A stretch of DNA of 64,000 nucleotides from Trifolium pratense (GCF_020283565.1 NC_060060.1:38068001-38132000), one strand, 5' to 3'; shown: positions 1 through 12,597, numbered from the stretch's first letter. A program made the numbers and translations. Notes: generated by a model not told the origin, from the letters alone.

Positions 1-118
1 ACGTTGGACTTGGTAGGGAGGACCACGGTTCGATCTCCCGTAATTGCGATTCGGAAGAGGTTGATGTCAGAGACAGTCCAGTGAGTGGGCTGATATTGGT
101 GGTGAAAAAAAAAAAATC
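1..118 (+). repeat. SINE-like retroposon, 3' part, with poly(A) tail
   Basis: A box-B-like pol III motif (GGTTCGATCTCC, about 28-39) is followed by a body and an A-run at 106-117. The same head, with matching flanks (GAGGACCAC before, CGTAA after), recurs in reverse near 13603-13613 and in diverged form near 62480. The 5' end may lie outside the window. tRNA-derived origin is inferred from box B. Confidence 0.55.
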
Positions 119-1264
119 ACAGTGATTCATTGTATTTCGGTAAAGCCACCGTGATAATAAATATGCAATTAAGTGATTGAGGATTTTTGTTTTCAAAATA
201 TATCAAAAGACTAAATTGATGATTTCACTTAAAATTTGTCAATAGAGAGATTAAAAATCATGTTAGCTCAGTATGACATATTTGTAACTAAAATGTATGT
301 GTTTTGTTCTTATGTAAAAATAATGTGATTTAGGAGCTGTTGAATTTGTATATTCTAAAAGGAGCCATATCTAAGTGCATACGCACAGTCACTTTGTTAT
401 GGAGCAATGACTTGCTATGGCGGTTCATTATAATCTATGACAGGAAACATATTAGTTCAGTTATAGTAGTTGGGTAGAGTCCTTGCAATAATACTAGGTT
501 CGATAAGATATGTTCTGAAAATATATGTTACATACAAGTGGGACAATCAATAACCTGTGACATGTTTAAGAAGCCTAAAGAGGAAATAGACTATATTCCC
601 ATTACAAGAGAACCCAAGGGAGAGTAAATCAACATGTTCATGTTTATTTTTGTATGATACACATGGAAATGCAATGTAAACTATCAAAATCCTTAGCATG
701 CAAAAATAACGTTAGAGCAGTCATTCATTCATTTAAAGGGGCATTCATTCATTCATATAGAAACCCCAGATGTGTAAGTTTATATATTGATAATTATCAG
801 ATTCTAAAAATTTCCTACAAATTCAGTAACTGGACTAGATGGAAGCAAGCAAGCAAGCAATCACTGTTTAAGAGCATCTCTAATACAAGAAAGTTAAGAT
901 TACTAAATAGGTGGATCGAGTCTTACCACATTTGATAAGAATACTTCACTCAAATGAGATGAAATTAAGATTTAAGAACAACTTTTACTGAAAAACAGAC
1001 GCGGTAATATTAAGAATACTTCAAGAACATGTTCTATTTGAGATACTACTAGCTGGACACCCGTGCGTCCGCACGGGAGTCGCGGCGTTGCCGCTCCTCA
1101 CTTGCTAACATGAAATAATAATTTACTGGAAAGTAATTCAAAAGATATTACATCTGACACATTTTAACATAAAAACTCATTATTTCTATTTAAGAACCAT
1201 GTATTTAGATCATACAGTAGAGACGCTCTAACACTGCATACAAAGAAGACCGCGAGCAGCGGTA
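119..1264. other. Non-coding region downstream of the cupin gene
   Basis: AT-rich. It holds short simple repeats (CATT units near 720-755, GCAA units near 841-860) and a Helitron-like 3' terminus at 1049-1080. No convincing gene was seen; a 93-codon ORF here has no recognisable composition. The part next to 1265 should include the 3' UTR of the minus-strand cupin gene. Confidence 0.5.
1049..1080 (-). mobile_element. Helitron-like 3' terminus (hairpin plus CTAG)
   Basis: Read on the minus strand there is an 8-bp perfect stem (CCCGTGCG / CGCACGGG, 2-nt loop), then seven bases, then CTAG followed by host T. This is the known Helitron 3' signature. The element body would run to higher coordinates, toward or into the 3' end of the cupin gene. 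No clear 5' TC end was found. Confidence 0.45.
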
Positions 1265-2487
1265 TTACTCAGGAAATGTGAGAGTAGTAACGAGAGACTC
1301 CAATTGAGGAAAACGTGAAACGAGATAAGAACGTTTAGCAAGTTCAAAATCCTGGAACTGAAAACCAGGTGCACAAGTGCATCCTACAAGAGAGTAGTGA
1401 GTCTCACTATCTCTTTCAGGAGCCTTCACAAATGGCCCATCTGCAGAGACAGTAAAATCATTGGTCGGAAAAGAACCAAACCAAACGTTGGGAGGCACCG
1501 TGTATTGCGGTGTTTGATCCTTGGTCAGATCGGATCCAAGAGTGGTAAACTTAACACTTGAATCTTTCTCATTCAATTCCACCACCTACAAAAAAGAGGA
1601 TAACATTGAATATCGAGAGATTTATATCATGACGCCATAGCAAAAGTGGTTATTTAAATGTGTAACATAACATTAATATACACTGCAGCTTCAATGATTT
1701 CCAGCAAAGTCCCTATTTAATTGGCTTCGTGAAGCATTCGGGGTAAAGCAGTTTACATATGTAGTTAGCTCATACACTTCAGTTTATGACTAATGAATAT
1801 AAACACGATTTTGAACATGTGTTATATACGACACTGAATTATTCGATATACATTTTATTTTGATACGTAGCGGTATACTGCCGAGGTGGACAATTTTGAT
1901 AGGTTTAGAAATGGTGTTTATTATCAGAATTATCCACCATTTCTAAACCTATCAAAATTATCCACACGAGTGGTGTGTACCTTTTTCAAATCTTATATTT
2001 GAACACAAATTGTAGTTAATGTTGTATTCACAATTCATCTCCTGAACATAATTAACCACTTAACCATCTAATTTAATGTCAAAATAACACAATATGAAAC
2101 TAAATAAGAAGAATTGAAATTACGGTGATAGGTTCTCCGATGTAATGATGCCAGACTTCGGAACAAGGGATACGATGAAGGCGGGACATGTTACCAGATG
2201 GAAGAAGAAAATATATGCAAGTGGATACAGGACGATCAACTTTATCTGTTCAGTTCAGAGAGAGAGAGAGAGAGTAAACAAATTAATTAAACATAATTAA
2301 GAAATGAAATGGAATTAAGGAAGAGATTATTTACAAATTTGATTGATTGATTTTACTTACATTCAGAGGGAAGTTGAGAAGTGGAAAGTTGAACGGAGTG
2401 ATCTCGGAATGTTTCGGCGTAAAAGCCACCTTCTGGATGAGGTTGCAGATTCAGCTTCCGAGCGATCTCCGATGCCGACAAAGACAT
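1265..2487 (-). CDS. Cupin-fold protein, DUF985 (Cupin_5) type
   Basis: Three exons on the minus strand: 2487-2361, 2245-2124 and 1585-1265, joined by GT-AG introns with frame kept, giving about 189 aa. The N-terminal half has an amphipathic opening (MSLSASEIARKLNLQPHPEGG) and then YAETFRDH. The middle exon carries STCIYFLLPSG, SRLHRIPCSEVWHHYIGEP, and the last exon has the PPNVWFGS and GCTCAPGFQFQDFELA blocks. These are the conserved blocks of the DUF985 single-domain cupins, whose His/Glu residues are expected to line a beta-barrel pocket. The biochemical role of plant members is not established, so no substrate is proposed. Length is full for the family. Intron 2 (1586-2123) contains a near-perfect 31-bp stem hairpin. 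The start is the first ATG in a frame that splices correctly. Confidence 0.85.
1886..1965. repeat. Intronic foldback: 31-bp arms, 18-nt loop
   Basis: Arms 1886-1916 and 1935-1965 are complementary at 30 of 31 positions. The whole structure lies in intron 2 of the cupin gene, so it would be transcribed as a hairpin. It is probably a short MITE relic. Confidence 0.8.
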
Positions 2488-3440
2488 GATGATGATTTCT
2501 GATTTCTGATTTGGGATTAGGTTACTCTTCTTTTCGCTTCGCTAGAGTGAGTTGAGTTGAATCATTCATATAAGTGAGATAGAAGATAGAGGTAGGTGAA
2601 GCTGCATCGGCAACATTACTTCACTAACAACACTTTTTTATTTTCTGTTACTTCACTTTTTTACTTCACATTGCAAAGAAAAGTCTTGTATCAAAACTCA
2701 AAAGTCGTACATGTGATAAAATTATTTGAAAACGTAGAGTTTCTAGAATGCAGATTTGATAAAGGATAAACAAGTCAAAAAAGAAACGTGAAAATTGAAA
2801 AACTTCATAAATAAAAAAATCCCTAAATATAAAACCATCTACAAATTTTTAAATGCATTTATTATTTTATTTTTTTCTCATTAATAACACAATTTACATT
2901 AGAATATAAAAAATCAACGTCCAATACATTTAACAAAGTAAAATAACAACACTAACACACATTTCAAACAAATTTAGTTCTCCAATAACTTATCTTAATA
3001 CACGTGATTTTTGGTAAGAATTCCTATAATACACGTGATTTCACATATCCGGTTAGGGAAAGTGTGAAACTAAAAAACTGGCTGTTTTTATAATTAATCA
3101 GTAGTATTGGTATTCATATTTGTTGCAAAATCATTTTACTTTTTGATTTCTATAATCCAATCAAATTCTTATTTACAAAAAAATTTAATGATTGAGAATC
3201 AAACTCAATATCCCAAAGTTTACAACACTCACATACCACCAATCACTTGTGCTAAACTTTCGATGGTATTTACAAGCTTTTATGAGCTTAAATGAAGTAA
3301 TCTGAAATATAGTAACTGCTTAACTTATCATCTCTGTCAAGTTTACAATATTATTTTGAAGAAATGTTGTTGTTTGAATAAGATATAGTAACTAAAGAGA
3401 AAAATGCATGAAACATGCACATCTTTCCACCATGATTCAT
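2488..3440. other. Cupin promoter / COQ9 3' flank
   Basis: This lies between the 5' end of the cupin gene and the stop codon of COQ9; both genes are on the minus strand. It is AT-rich with no gene seen. A CACGTG core occurs twice near 3002 and 3032 (ACACGTGATTT in both). Confidence 0.4.
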
Positions 3441-6400
3441 TCATCTCCGAAAAACTTTCCCAACAAACCCTTGAAAGGAGTTCCCCAGCCCGGCACTGAC
3501 AGCTTCTGCTAAATATTGTGCCTGAAAATTATCGGGATGATTCAAAAAACTCACACCAAGCACTATATTCCAAAGAATTGTAATTTCAAAATTTCGAGTG
3601 ACCAATCACAATATCAAATGAGGACTTACCTCTTGAATGGTTTTCTTTAGATCAAATGCATCTTTCACTCGAGCATCCAAAAATGCCCATGTATCCCGAA
3701 AACCTGCCAGAAAACAAGTCACTTAAGTATCAAGAACAGTTCTCACAAATCACAATTATACCACATTGAGCCATTGACAACAGGTCTCAACCCAAAATGG
3801 AATTTATTCAACAGACTCCAAAAGTACCGCAGTATCCATGGGATGAGGCATAAAATTCCATTTTTTCCCAACAGTAGTTTTATCAAATTTCAGATCAAAA
3901 GAAAGAAAGAATGATTAAGAGGTATGTATGGATTTCCCAACAGAACTGGGCAGTGACAGAAAAATAAAATATTATGATTAGAAAGGCACCAAATTACTAG
4001 AAAACTGATGAAACTTAATCAAGCAATACTCGAAGCAAGCTTGTATCCTTAAAAGAGGCGACAGAAAAGCTAACCAGCAGAACCATCTGTCAGCATATAA
4101 ATCTCCGTCGTTGAATATATTCCTCCGAGGACAGTGCGCTTGGCGTACCAATCAATGTCAGAGGCAGTATCACCAGCAGCATGCGATATCTCATCCACAA
4201 GCATTGCCCTCTGCTTAAAACTCGTTGGAACATTTGCTGGCTGTGCCTGTAAATATGTTATTTACCAGAAACTCTTTCATCTCTACAATTCATAGGTATA
4301 CCTAAGCCTCTAACAGGGGAAAAAGACATAGGCAGAAACCTGGATGCTTAGAGCTTGAGGCCATGTTGATATGTAAGGAGCTTGCATTTCTAGACGCAAT
4401 CTGATAAGCATAGAGATGCAGTCACTAGGTGTCAAAGTTTTCAAACTTCCGTCTGAGTCAATTCTATCAACGAGTCTTTGTAAGCAGTCATCCATGAAAA
4501 ACTGGAAAAAATAAAAAATAAAAAATTATGATGAACAAAATGATTGATTCATAAAACAAGCAAAAGTGAAAGAGAGCAGTCTTCACAATCCACAAAACTG
4601 ATCATACTTGATAAAGAACAATTGGAAACTCATATCATATCTGAAAAAAGCAACCTAAAAAAGCTGATAAACATCATTGACACCTCCTGAAATTATAGCT
4701 GGCCAAAGGTCGTATCTTACAATGATAGGGGACCCAAAGAGAATACACGCATGCACGCCCCACACATACAAGCAAAAATCCGAGAGGGGAGAGAGTAAGG
4801 AGTTATCTAACTAAGCAAATATTATGAGTCACTTATTTCATACTAAAAAGACACAAAATATCTATAAGATTTTTTTCTCTCACTTTCATATTTACCCTTT
4901 CTCCTGAAGAAAAACTACTCCCAAGTTGGGTTAGACAGCCCCGGTTGCAGGATAACTGTGCCTCATAAATGGAATTACAAGATAAAATGTTCATAAGGTC
5001 ATTAATTATAATATAGAATGTTATGAAACGGCTGATAGTACCAATTTCTACCAGGCCATGCATAACATGAGCTACTATAGTCCTCTTCTAAATTCTAGCT
5101 ACCGTGCAATTTGAGATCAATCCTATCATTGAATGGAATCAATGACTACACATGAAGGTATAACAAAATAAACAAAAAAAGAAGAAAATGTATATATACA
5201 TCTATGAATGCAGAGAAGGAAAACTACCTTCTAACCAACTTCTAACTAACTAAGAAAAATGTAACAGAAAAAACTGAAAAGAAGAAAACTAAATCCCTAC
5301 AACAGCTAATCAGCAATTAATTACTTAAATAACAAATAAAAGTAATCCATCTAAACTTTAATAACAACTCTACTCGTCCGGTGGTATTGGTTTGGGACTT
5401 GGGAGTGTGCTCCTCCTTAAGGTCTCAGGTTCGATTCTCTCTGGTGCCAATTTGAATGGGCTAATTTAGCTTCTTCAAAAAAAAAAAAAAAAACTCTACT
5501 CAAAGCATACTAAATATGATGATGATGGTAATGACCAATTTGCATTGCATTAAAACTTTGATTAGATAAACCTATAAAAGGAATGTTTTCCCTCATTTTC
5601 CATTTCTTCTATTATTAATTCTCTTTTCTTTTTTTAAATGGTCAAAGTTACTAATTAGTTGTTAGCTAGCTTCGTATTTTGCTCCTTTTTCGAGGTTTGA
5701 GCCGTGGACCTCTCACTCCTTTAACCCTCCCGAAAAAGGAACGATTACAACAAAATTAACCTGAAGACATTCCTCCCGGTTATATCCGCAACATATAAAT
5801 GACTATTTTGAGTTGGACAAGACTCATAAAACATCATCACAGTATAACCTATATCACATGTGCTAATGCATTATGCATCTGCACAAATATTAGCTTCACT
5901 GGTATTTTAACTCCCTGAATTGAATAATATGAACTAAACTTAAATAAAAGAAGTTTAATACAATAATTAGATAGATGCATGAAATGAATGAACCTCAACC
6001 AATGCTGCTTCCTTCCTTGATAAAGATCCAACGATAGAAGGTGAAAGACCAACATCCTTTGCTCCTGCAACTAGCGCTGCTTCTGTCCATCCCAACTTCA
6101 TCTGAAAAGCAGAGAAAAATGGAATAATCAAAAACGAAGATTAAATTGAAAATAAGAACAGAGAGAGTGAATGTACGAACGACGTGAGTGAGTGATGCGC
6201 TAAGCAATCGAGCATGTTCGTCCTCGTACTTAGCTCTTGATTTCGGAGTCTCGAAGCGCTTTGAATCTTCATCCGAAGATGATGATGATGATGATGATGA
6301 AGAAGTGGAATCATAGAAACTAGGGTTTTCGGTTGTGGAAAGGGGAATTGGAATTGGATCGTTGATAGATTGTGGATTTGAAAAAGGTTGACTCTCTGTT

Positions 6401-6513
6401 GTGGAAAAGCGAGAAGATGTTATCAATGCATGAGGACGCCGGAATCGGAATACGGAGTTTCCGTTGTAGTGCCTTGCACTGGACAATAATCGCTTCGCCG
6501 CCGTTCGATACAT
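3441..6513 (-). CDS. COQ9: Ubiquinone biosynthesis protein COQ9, mitochondrial
   Basis: Six exons: 6513-6181, 6101-5994, 4501-4340, 4246-4075, 3703-3630 and 3521-3441, giving 309 aa, with frame kept across all GT-AG junctions. COQ9 is a lipid-binding accessory factor for COQ7 in the mitochondrial coenzyme Q complex. The N-terminus (MYRTAAKRLLSSARHY) is Arg-rich and lacks acidic residues, as in a mitochondrial presequence. A low-complexity Ser tract follows, encoded by a GAT/ATG-type repeat at about 6278-6303. Recognisable COQ9 blocks are MKLGWTEAALVAGAKDVGLS, SIVGSFSIKEAALVEFF, the DCLQRLVDRID helix, AQPANVPTSFKQRAMLVDEI and DWYAKRTVLGGIYSTTE. The start chosen is the ATG at 6513, which begins the presequence. 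The last base of exon 1 could also be placed three bases upstream. Intron 2 is 1.5 kb and carries a SINE. Confidence 0.92.
5376..5491 (+). mobile_element. SINE with 10-bp target-site duplication
   Basis: The 116-bp insert has a box-B-like motif (GGTTCGATTCTC near 5429) and ends in a 15-17 nt A-run. It is flanked by the perfect direct repeat AACTCTACTC at 5366-5375 and 5492-5501. It sits in COQ9 intron 2, opposite to the direction of gene transcription. Confidence 0.85.
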
Positions 6514-7140
6514 TCCGTCGCCGCCGTGGTTTCTGGGTTGGGGAAAAACTTCAGACAAAATAAAAACTTCGCCGCCGTTTGTATTTAGATTTTTTGTTTG
6601 GGAAGAAAGAAAGAAAAAAACAGTTAGATTTCCACGTAGCAGATTTATTGATGCACCACGTGTTTAACCATCTGCCACGAATGAATTCCCGTCAACAAAA
6701 TTAGAAATACCTACCGACCCTGTCACTAATTTCTAGCTTAATTGATAAAAATTTATCAAAATTGTTAGGTTATATGTTATATATTGGTGATCAAACTCCG
6801 ATTCATTTATTTGTGTATTTAAATTTATGATGATTTTGTCGATTTGTCTATCTGTAAAAAAAAAAAAATACTAGACTCCGATTTCGTTTAGATGTTCTGC
6901 AACAAAATTTTGTTTTGATCAACCACCTTTTGTATATTATTTTGTAAGACACTCTTGATTCACTTATTAGGAAATTTTGTTTCTTCGTCTCATTTTTTTA
7001 ACATGGATAGTTAATGTGATCTAAATCTAATAATTATTGTCACGTCATAAATAAAGATGTCCCATTATAAAAAATTAGTCTAAAAATGACATGATGGACA
7101 AAAATTAAGAAAAAAGATAAATTTTAGGACTAAAAAATCG
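6514..7140. other. COQ9 upstream region
   Basis: Contains the COQ9 5' UTR and promoter on the minus strand. There is an A-run near 6856-6868 that may be a retroposon tail. No gene seen. Confidence 0.35.
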
Positions 7141-8400
7141 ATGTTTAAAATAGGAAGATTGAAATTTCATTATTTTGATTTACTAATGACTTGGTTACCA
7201 CATAATATCATTAGTAAATTGTATGCACTTCTACCACTTCAAAATGATGGAGAATCTGACAAAATAGTCTGGAGCGGTACTGATAATGGCCAATTTTTAA
7301 TTGCTTCAGCTTATAATCTGGTGTGCAATTTCAGCGATGACAACAAAGAAATGGAGTGGCTGCGTATATGGAAACTTAAAGTGACGGAACGTATTAGAAA
7401 CTTCATTTGGCTTGTTCGACATGATCGGCTAATAACAAATTACCGGAAGAATAAAATGCACATTGGAGAACCATGGTGTACACATTGTGTAGATATTGTT
7501 GAAGATACATTACATGTCTTAAGGGATTGCCCTTTAGCTAAAAGTGTATGGTGCAACTTATTGAATAATGCTGCTCGTGAAAAGTTTTTTGCTGCAGAAC
7601 TCAAGACCTGGATTCACATGAATTTGCAGCAAGATTTGGGAAGAAATATGCATATGGAATGGTCTAGTGTTTGGGCAACAAGTTGTCATTCTCTGTGGAC
7701 TTGGCGGAATAGAGAAACACATGATGAAACAAGGTTGTGTCCCATTCATCCATGGCGATACATTCTTGACTGTCATTTACAGTATATGGCAGCAAATGTT
7801 AATAATATCGCCCTTCCAACTCGACATCAGCTGGAGGTGGACATTGCGTGGCAACAACCAGAGATGGGTTGGGTTGTTCTGAATACAGATGGCGCGAGTA
7901 GACGGGATGTGGCAGCTGGTTGTGGCGGGTTACTCCGTAATTCTAACGGGCAATGGTTATAGGTGGATTCTCTCGTCATTTAGGAATGTGTAGTGCTTAT
8001 CTTGCCGAGTTGTGGGGTGTGCTTGATGGTCTTAGGCTTGCGCGGGAATACGACATCACCAAGTTGAAGGTGCAAGTGGATTCTAGAGTTGTGGTCCAGA
8101 CGCTAAACAGTGCTAATACTGGTAGTATTGCCGGATGGAGGCTTATTCGGGAAATCCGTCAGCTGTTAGCATTGGATTGGGAGATTAGAATTTGTCACAC
8201 ATACCGTGAAGCAAATGCATGTGCGGATGCTCTTGCCAACATGGGATGCGACCATGGACCTGGACTACGTATTTATGAACAATGTCCGGCTAGTTTGAGT
8301 AGTTTGTTGCTTATGGATGTAATGGGGGTTACTACCCGTAGAGTCATATCTGTTTAGTTTCTTCCCTTGGGTTTAGGCCCCTTTTGTATCCAAAAAAAAA
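7141..8400 (+). mobile_element. 5'-truncated LINE fragment (zf-RVT + RNase H), frameshifted
   Basis: This is the C-terminal part of a plant L1-type non-LTR retrotransposon polyprotein. From 7141 the frame encodes the zinc-binding reverse-transcriptase tail (KVTERIRNFIWLVRHDRL, then C-x2-C...H-x4-C in CTHCVDIVEDTLHVLRDC). The start of an RNase H fold follows (GWVVLNTDGASR, GGLLRNSNGQW). After TGGTTA the frame hits TAG at about 7960. The RNase H fold then continues in another frame from about 7963 (GGFSRHLG, AELWGVLDGLRLAR, VQVDSRVVVQTLN, CHTYREANACADALANMG) to a stop at 8357. A 2-bp insertion (an extra TA) would explain the break. A LINE-like 3' end (CCTTTTGTATCC then A9) follows. Non-functional. 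Confidence 0.88.
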
Positions 8401-9474
8401 TAGAATAATCAAAATTACATTTAAACCTGAATATGAATATTTTATAAATTTGTCACGTTAGTCCTTATTTTAGGATAGACTAATTTTTTTTATTTTTTTT
8501 TGGTTACATAGGATAGACTAATTTAAAGAGTTGGTTTTTGCATTTAACCATTTACTATGAATTAAGAATTTATATTTTAACAATTTACTATTAATTTGAT
8601 CCTAAATTATACATTCCCTATCAATTTAATTCTAACATATTCTCATAATAACTAGTACAAATATGAATAAAATTTAATAAAATCATATTTTTTTTCAAAA
8701 TATTTATGAAGTCAGATATTTGTTTCATAGCATCTTACTAACCTCCAAATGAGAAAACAAAAATACAAGTAGCATGAAAACTATCTTAATGGCATGAGAC
8801 ATTTCTTACCAAAATAACTTTCATTATCTAACTTTAAAAGTTACAATTTACAAATTGAAAAAAAATATAAAGAGGGAGTATACTGAAAAACAAAAGCAAT
8901 CCCTTGGATTTCATAGGCATAAAAGAAAAACTTGAAAAAAATAAATAATCTTGGGGTACAAACTTATCAGCAATAGAACTAAGGATGGTGTCACAAAAAT
9001 GGGTTCATTATATTGTGAATTGCACATTAATTTACAAGGGCCATTATCAGCACAAGAGGCACACCTTTCACATTTTTAAACTCTTCAAAGGGACAAATAT
9101 TATAGCAACACCTCAATCTTCAGCATCTCTTGCATTTACTTGGAGGATCTAATTTTGTTTAAAAGAAGTTGCAACTGTTCCATGAAGCTATACATGCATG
9201 TAATTTTTCTCCCTCTATGGTGGTGACCTCTTTTTCTTCCTCTATATATGCCCCTTAATAGTAGTATTGTGCATAACTCATTGTTTACCGCAAAGCTTTT
9301 TAGAGGATGAGTCATTCATTCATTCATTCATGAATAGTGAAGAGTTAAGTCAAGATGCTGAATCAATGTAACTATTAATTAATCTTTCCTAGGCCTGCAA
9401 CTCTCACCTACAAAAGCAACTGTTTGTTACATACTAATTGAGCTAGCATATTGACATATTTGATGTATTCATCT
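8401..9474. other. Intergenic, with one micro-retroposition scar
   Basis: AT-rich. It holds the poly(T) micro-insertion at 8487-8508 and a CATT microsatellite near 9313-9331. The part next to 9475 should contain the 3' UTR of the minus-strand receptor kinase. No gene seen. Confidence 0.4.
8471..8524 (-). repeat. Micro-retroposon scar: poly(T) insert with 16-bp TSD
   Basis: The 16-bp direct repeat TAGGATAGACTAATTT at 8471-8486 and 8509-8524 brackets 22 nt (T-rich, then GGTTACA). Read on the minus strand the insert is TGTAACC followed by an A-rich tail, resembling a LINE 3' tip. Confidence 0.75.
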
Positions 9475-11752
9475 TTAAATTTGTAATTCCTCTATCCTCC
9501 TAATTGCTTCCTTCATGTTAAGTCGTTGTTCAGGGTTACTTTCTGTGCAAGCAGCTCCGATTTGAATAAGTTGTAACATTTGATTAGTTGAATCTGTATT
9601 ATTCCCTGTTAACTCTGGATCAATCAATTCAGCTTCTCTTCTTTCAGATATTGCTGTGAAAACCCATTGAACAACATCAGTACCACCTTTACCATTACTG
9701 TGATATTGAGAAGGGAATTTCCCTGTAATGATTTCAAGAATGATGATTCCAAGACAATAAACATCGGTTTTCTGTGAAACTTTTTGGTAGACTGTATAAT
9801 CAGGAGTTTTGTATGCAAACATTGTTTGTGTTGCATAGTTTGTATTGATTAGTGGATGAAATGCAAAGTCACTCAGGAGTGGTTCATAATTATCAGTTAG
9901 TAGTATGTTGCTTGATTTAAGGTTTCCATGTGGCAGATCATCGGATGCGAATTCAGTGTAAAGAAAGGTTAATCCGCGTGCAATCCCTTTCACAACCTTC
10001 AAACGCGTTGGCCAATTCAGTTCAGCATGACTTGTTCCTCTATCACCTGCAAAACAAACATCATATACAGCACAACCCCTCAACCTCAATTATTATCATT
10101 CATGCATTTATATATAAAATAGCACATTTAACTAGCCAATTTTTTTCGGTTAGTTTGATTTGGTTGTATTGTAGTCATATTGAACCAGATAAAATTGGTT
10201 TAATCTTTGGATTAACGGTTAATTTGATATAATTGTAGTGTGCAAGTTTGGATGGATGTTGAATTTCACAAAATCACTTTGGCACTATGATTTTGTTTAA
10301 GCTTCAATTCAAAGTATAACTTTTGTCAAAATAAAGTGATTTCACCTAATTCAACAACACAAAAAGACCCAAAAATTAATTCATAAACAATAAAGAAAAA
10401 AACGATGTTAATCCTATTATTATTATTTGCAAACTCGTTAGAAAGTAAAAGTGTGGATAATGATTACCATGCAAGACATATAACAAGCTTCCTTTGGGCA
10501 TATATTCAGTAACAAACAACTTCTCTTCCCTGCGGTAATGATAAGCCAAAGGAGTCAAAATATTACGGTTTCTAAGCCTCCCAAACCGTCTCATCTCAGC
10601 ATCAAATATATCTCTGCTAACTTTATTCATCTCTCGCATCCTCTTCACAACCACAGATAAACCATTAGTCATAGCAGCTTTATAAGCAGAACCTAACCCA
10701 CCATTTCCCAAAACCTCGGCGGCAGCTTTCATCAAATCAGGTAAACCAAACACACCCTTTTCATCATTCACCATAATAAGATCACCCATTCCACCACTCT
10801 TTGAGGAACCTCTCCTAGATTCCTTTTTGCTACTACTACCACCACCACCTTCTGATCTGCTATGGTTAGAGCTAGGAACATGAACTTGAACAACGTCATT
10901 ATTTTCTCTACTCACAACGCTGAAATCATCGTCAATATTACGTTTTGATTTTACCAATGTGAAAAGCACGGCCACAACGGTAGCAACAATGAGAATTCCA
11001 ATAACTTTAACAGCCCAACCAGAACCTTGTCCACCATCATCAGGGGAAATTGAATACGTAGAAGAAGGCAAAGAAGAGTCACATTCTTTGTCAAGAGGCT
11101 TCCCACAAAGCTCTACATTTCCTGCAAAAGCTTTTGCTTCAAACCTTGACATTGAAGCAGGTATTGCACCGTTTAATTTGTTATTAGACACGTCGAAGGA
11201 TTTAATTTCTTGTTTGAATTCTGGAACAGGACCAGAGAATTCATTGTTTTCTAGATGTAACTCGCCAAGGAAGCGAAGAGCTGTTAAAGATTCAGGTATA
11301 TTTCCTGAGAATTTGTTGTTATTGAGCCATGCTTTTTTCAAAGAACCTAATTGGGAAAAAAACTGTGGAGGGATAGGTCCTGAGAATTGATTTTCAGATA
11401 AATATATAGCTTTCAAAGCACCAAGTTTGTTGAATTCAGGAATAGGACCAGAGAAAGAGTTGTTAACAAAACTAATAGTTCTTAAGGATGAAATTTTTAA
11501 AAGAGAATCAATATCAATTGTTCCAGAGAGACCTAAACCAACAAGATGAAGACTTTCGACGACGTTATTGAAACATATGACACCGGTCCATCTTGGAGGA
11601 GAACATGGATTTGTATTAGGTTGCCATGAAGAAAGAGACTGTGTGTTTGTGAATGATTTTTTGAGTTTGAGAAGTGCTTCAGTTTCTGGAACGGAAAAAG
11701 AATGAGAGATGAGAAGAGGGAAGATGAGAAGAAGGAAGCGAACAGCGGCCAT
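9475..11752 (-). CDS. LRR receptor-like kinase, pollen receptor-like kinase (PRK) type
   Basis: Two exons, 11752-10468 and 10046-9475, give 618 aa. There is a signal peptide (about 1-20) and an LRRNT with the paired-Cys motif SSWQPNTNPC. About five LRRs (65-200, with repeated NxFSGPIPE) are followed by a Cys-bearing cap (ELCGKPLDKEC). The TM helix is at about 246-268, then a Ser/Gly-rich juxtamembrane and a kinase domain from about 325. The P-loop is degenerate (VLGNGGLGSAYKA) and the VAIK-type Lys is kept (VVVKRM). The catalytic loop reads HGNLKSSNILL instead of HRD, and DFG reads DFA. The family is therefore an atypical kinase or pseudokinase. PRKs sense pollen-tube guidance peptides and signal through ROP-GEFs. 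The intron sits just after the VLHG segment, as in many PRK-like kinases. The PRK name is assigned by overall layout, so clade assignment is moderate. Confidence 0.88.
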
Positions 11753-12528
11753 TGGTAAACCGGAATATGAAGCGTCCTCCGGGTATAAATGGACCGCTGT
11801 TCGGATAAATTGAGGTTGTGTTGTCTTGCTTCCTTCTTCTCTGTCTCTCTATTTTTTGTATTTTCTGTTGGATAAGAATATTTGTTGTGTTGTTTTTTTT
11901 TGTTTTTTTGGAATTGGGTAACCACAAACAGAAACATGAAAGTTGTCATCGTGTTTGAGAACGAGATTGGTGATAGAGGCTTCAACTTTCAGAATTACCA
12001 ATATTGGATTTTAATTCTAACTATAGTTAATTTCACAATTGGATTCAATTGCTTCCTATTTTTATGCTATTTCTCACAACTTCTATTTCGTTGACCTGGT
12101 CATATTCATTTCAAGGGTTATCTTTTATTTTACTTTTTTCAAACCAAACAATATATTCATGCAAATGTATGATTGCTATTTTTTTTTAATGTATTATTAT
12201 TGGTTGTAAATAATGATCAATTTTAATCGATTTATTTGATCCGAACCACTTTAATTAGTATCATTGTTTCATACTCCAATATGTCATTTATCGACAATGC
12301 TTCCATGGCAACATAAAGGATCAACGAGTTGCACAAAGAAAGAGAACAACCTTATAGAAAACTGCAATGCATATACTACATTTCCCCCTGATTTCAAGTG
12401 CCCAACAATTCTCATCACAATTTTCATCCATCGTCCTCCTTAATTTTTGGACAAGCAAGCAACATGAGACTAGATTCTATGATAGTGCCTGATGAAGGAA
12501 GTAGATAATGAAGAAAGTATTAAGTAAA

Positions 12529-12547
12529 TATTCTTATATTTTCATTA

Positions 12548-12588
<41 letters not shown>

Positions 12589-12597
12589 TTATATTTT
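12529..12597 (+). repeat. A-run and AT microsatellite inside a 14-bp direct repeat
   Basis: TATTCTTATATTTT occurs at 12529-12542 and 12584-12597. Between them is CATTAT, an A9 run and about fourteen AT units. This looks like a short retroposed tail that later expanded as a microsatellite. Confidence 0.6.

Noticed and set aside
654..935. 93-codon ORF near the window start
   Set aside because: The composition follows simple repeats (CATT, GCAA) and no motif is visible.
5849..6070. 73-codon minus-strand ORF in the COQ9 locus
   Set aside because: It overlaps COQ9 exon 2 in another frame and runs into intron 2; a shadow of the real exon.
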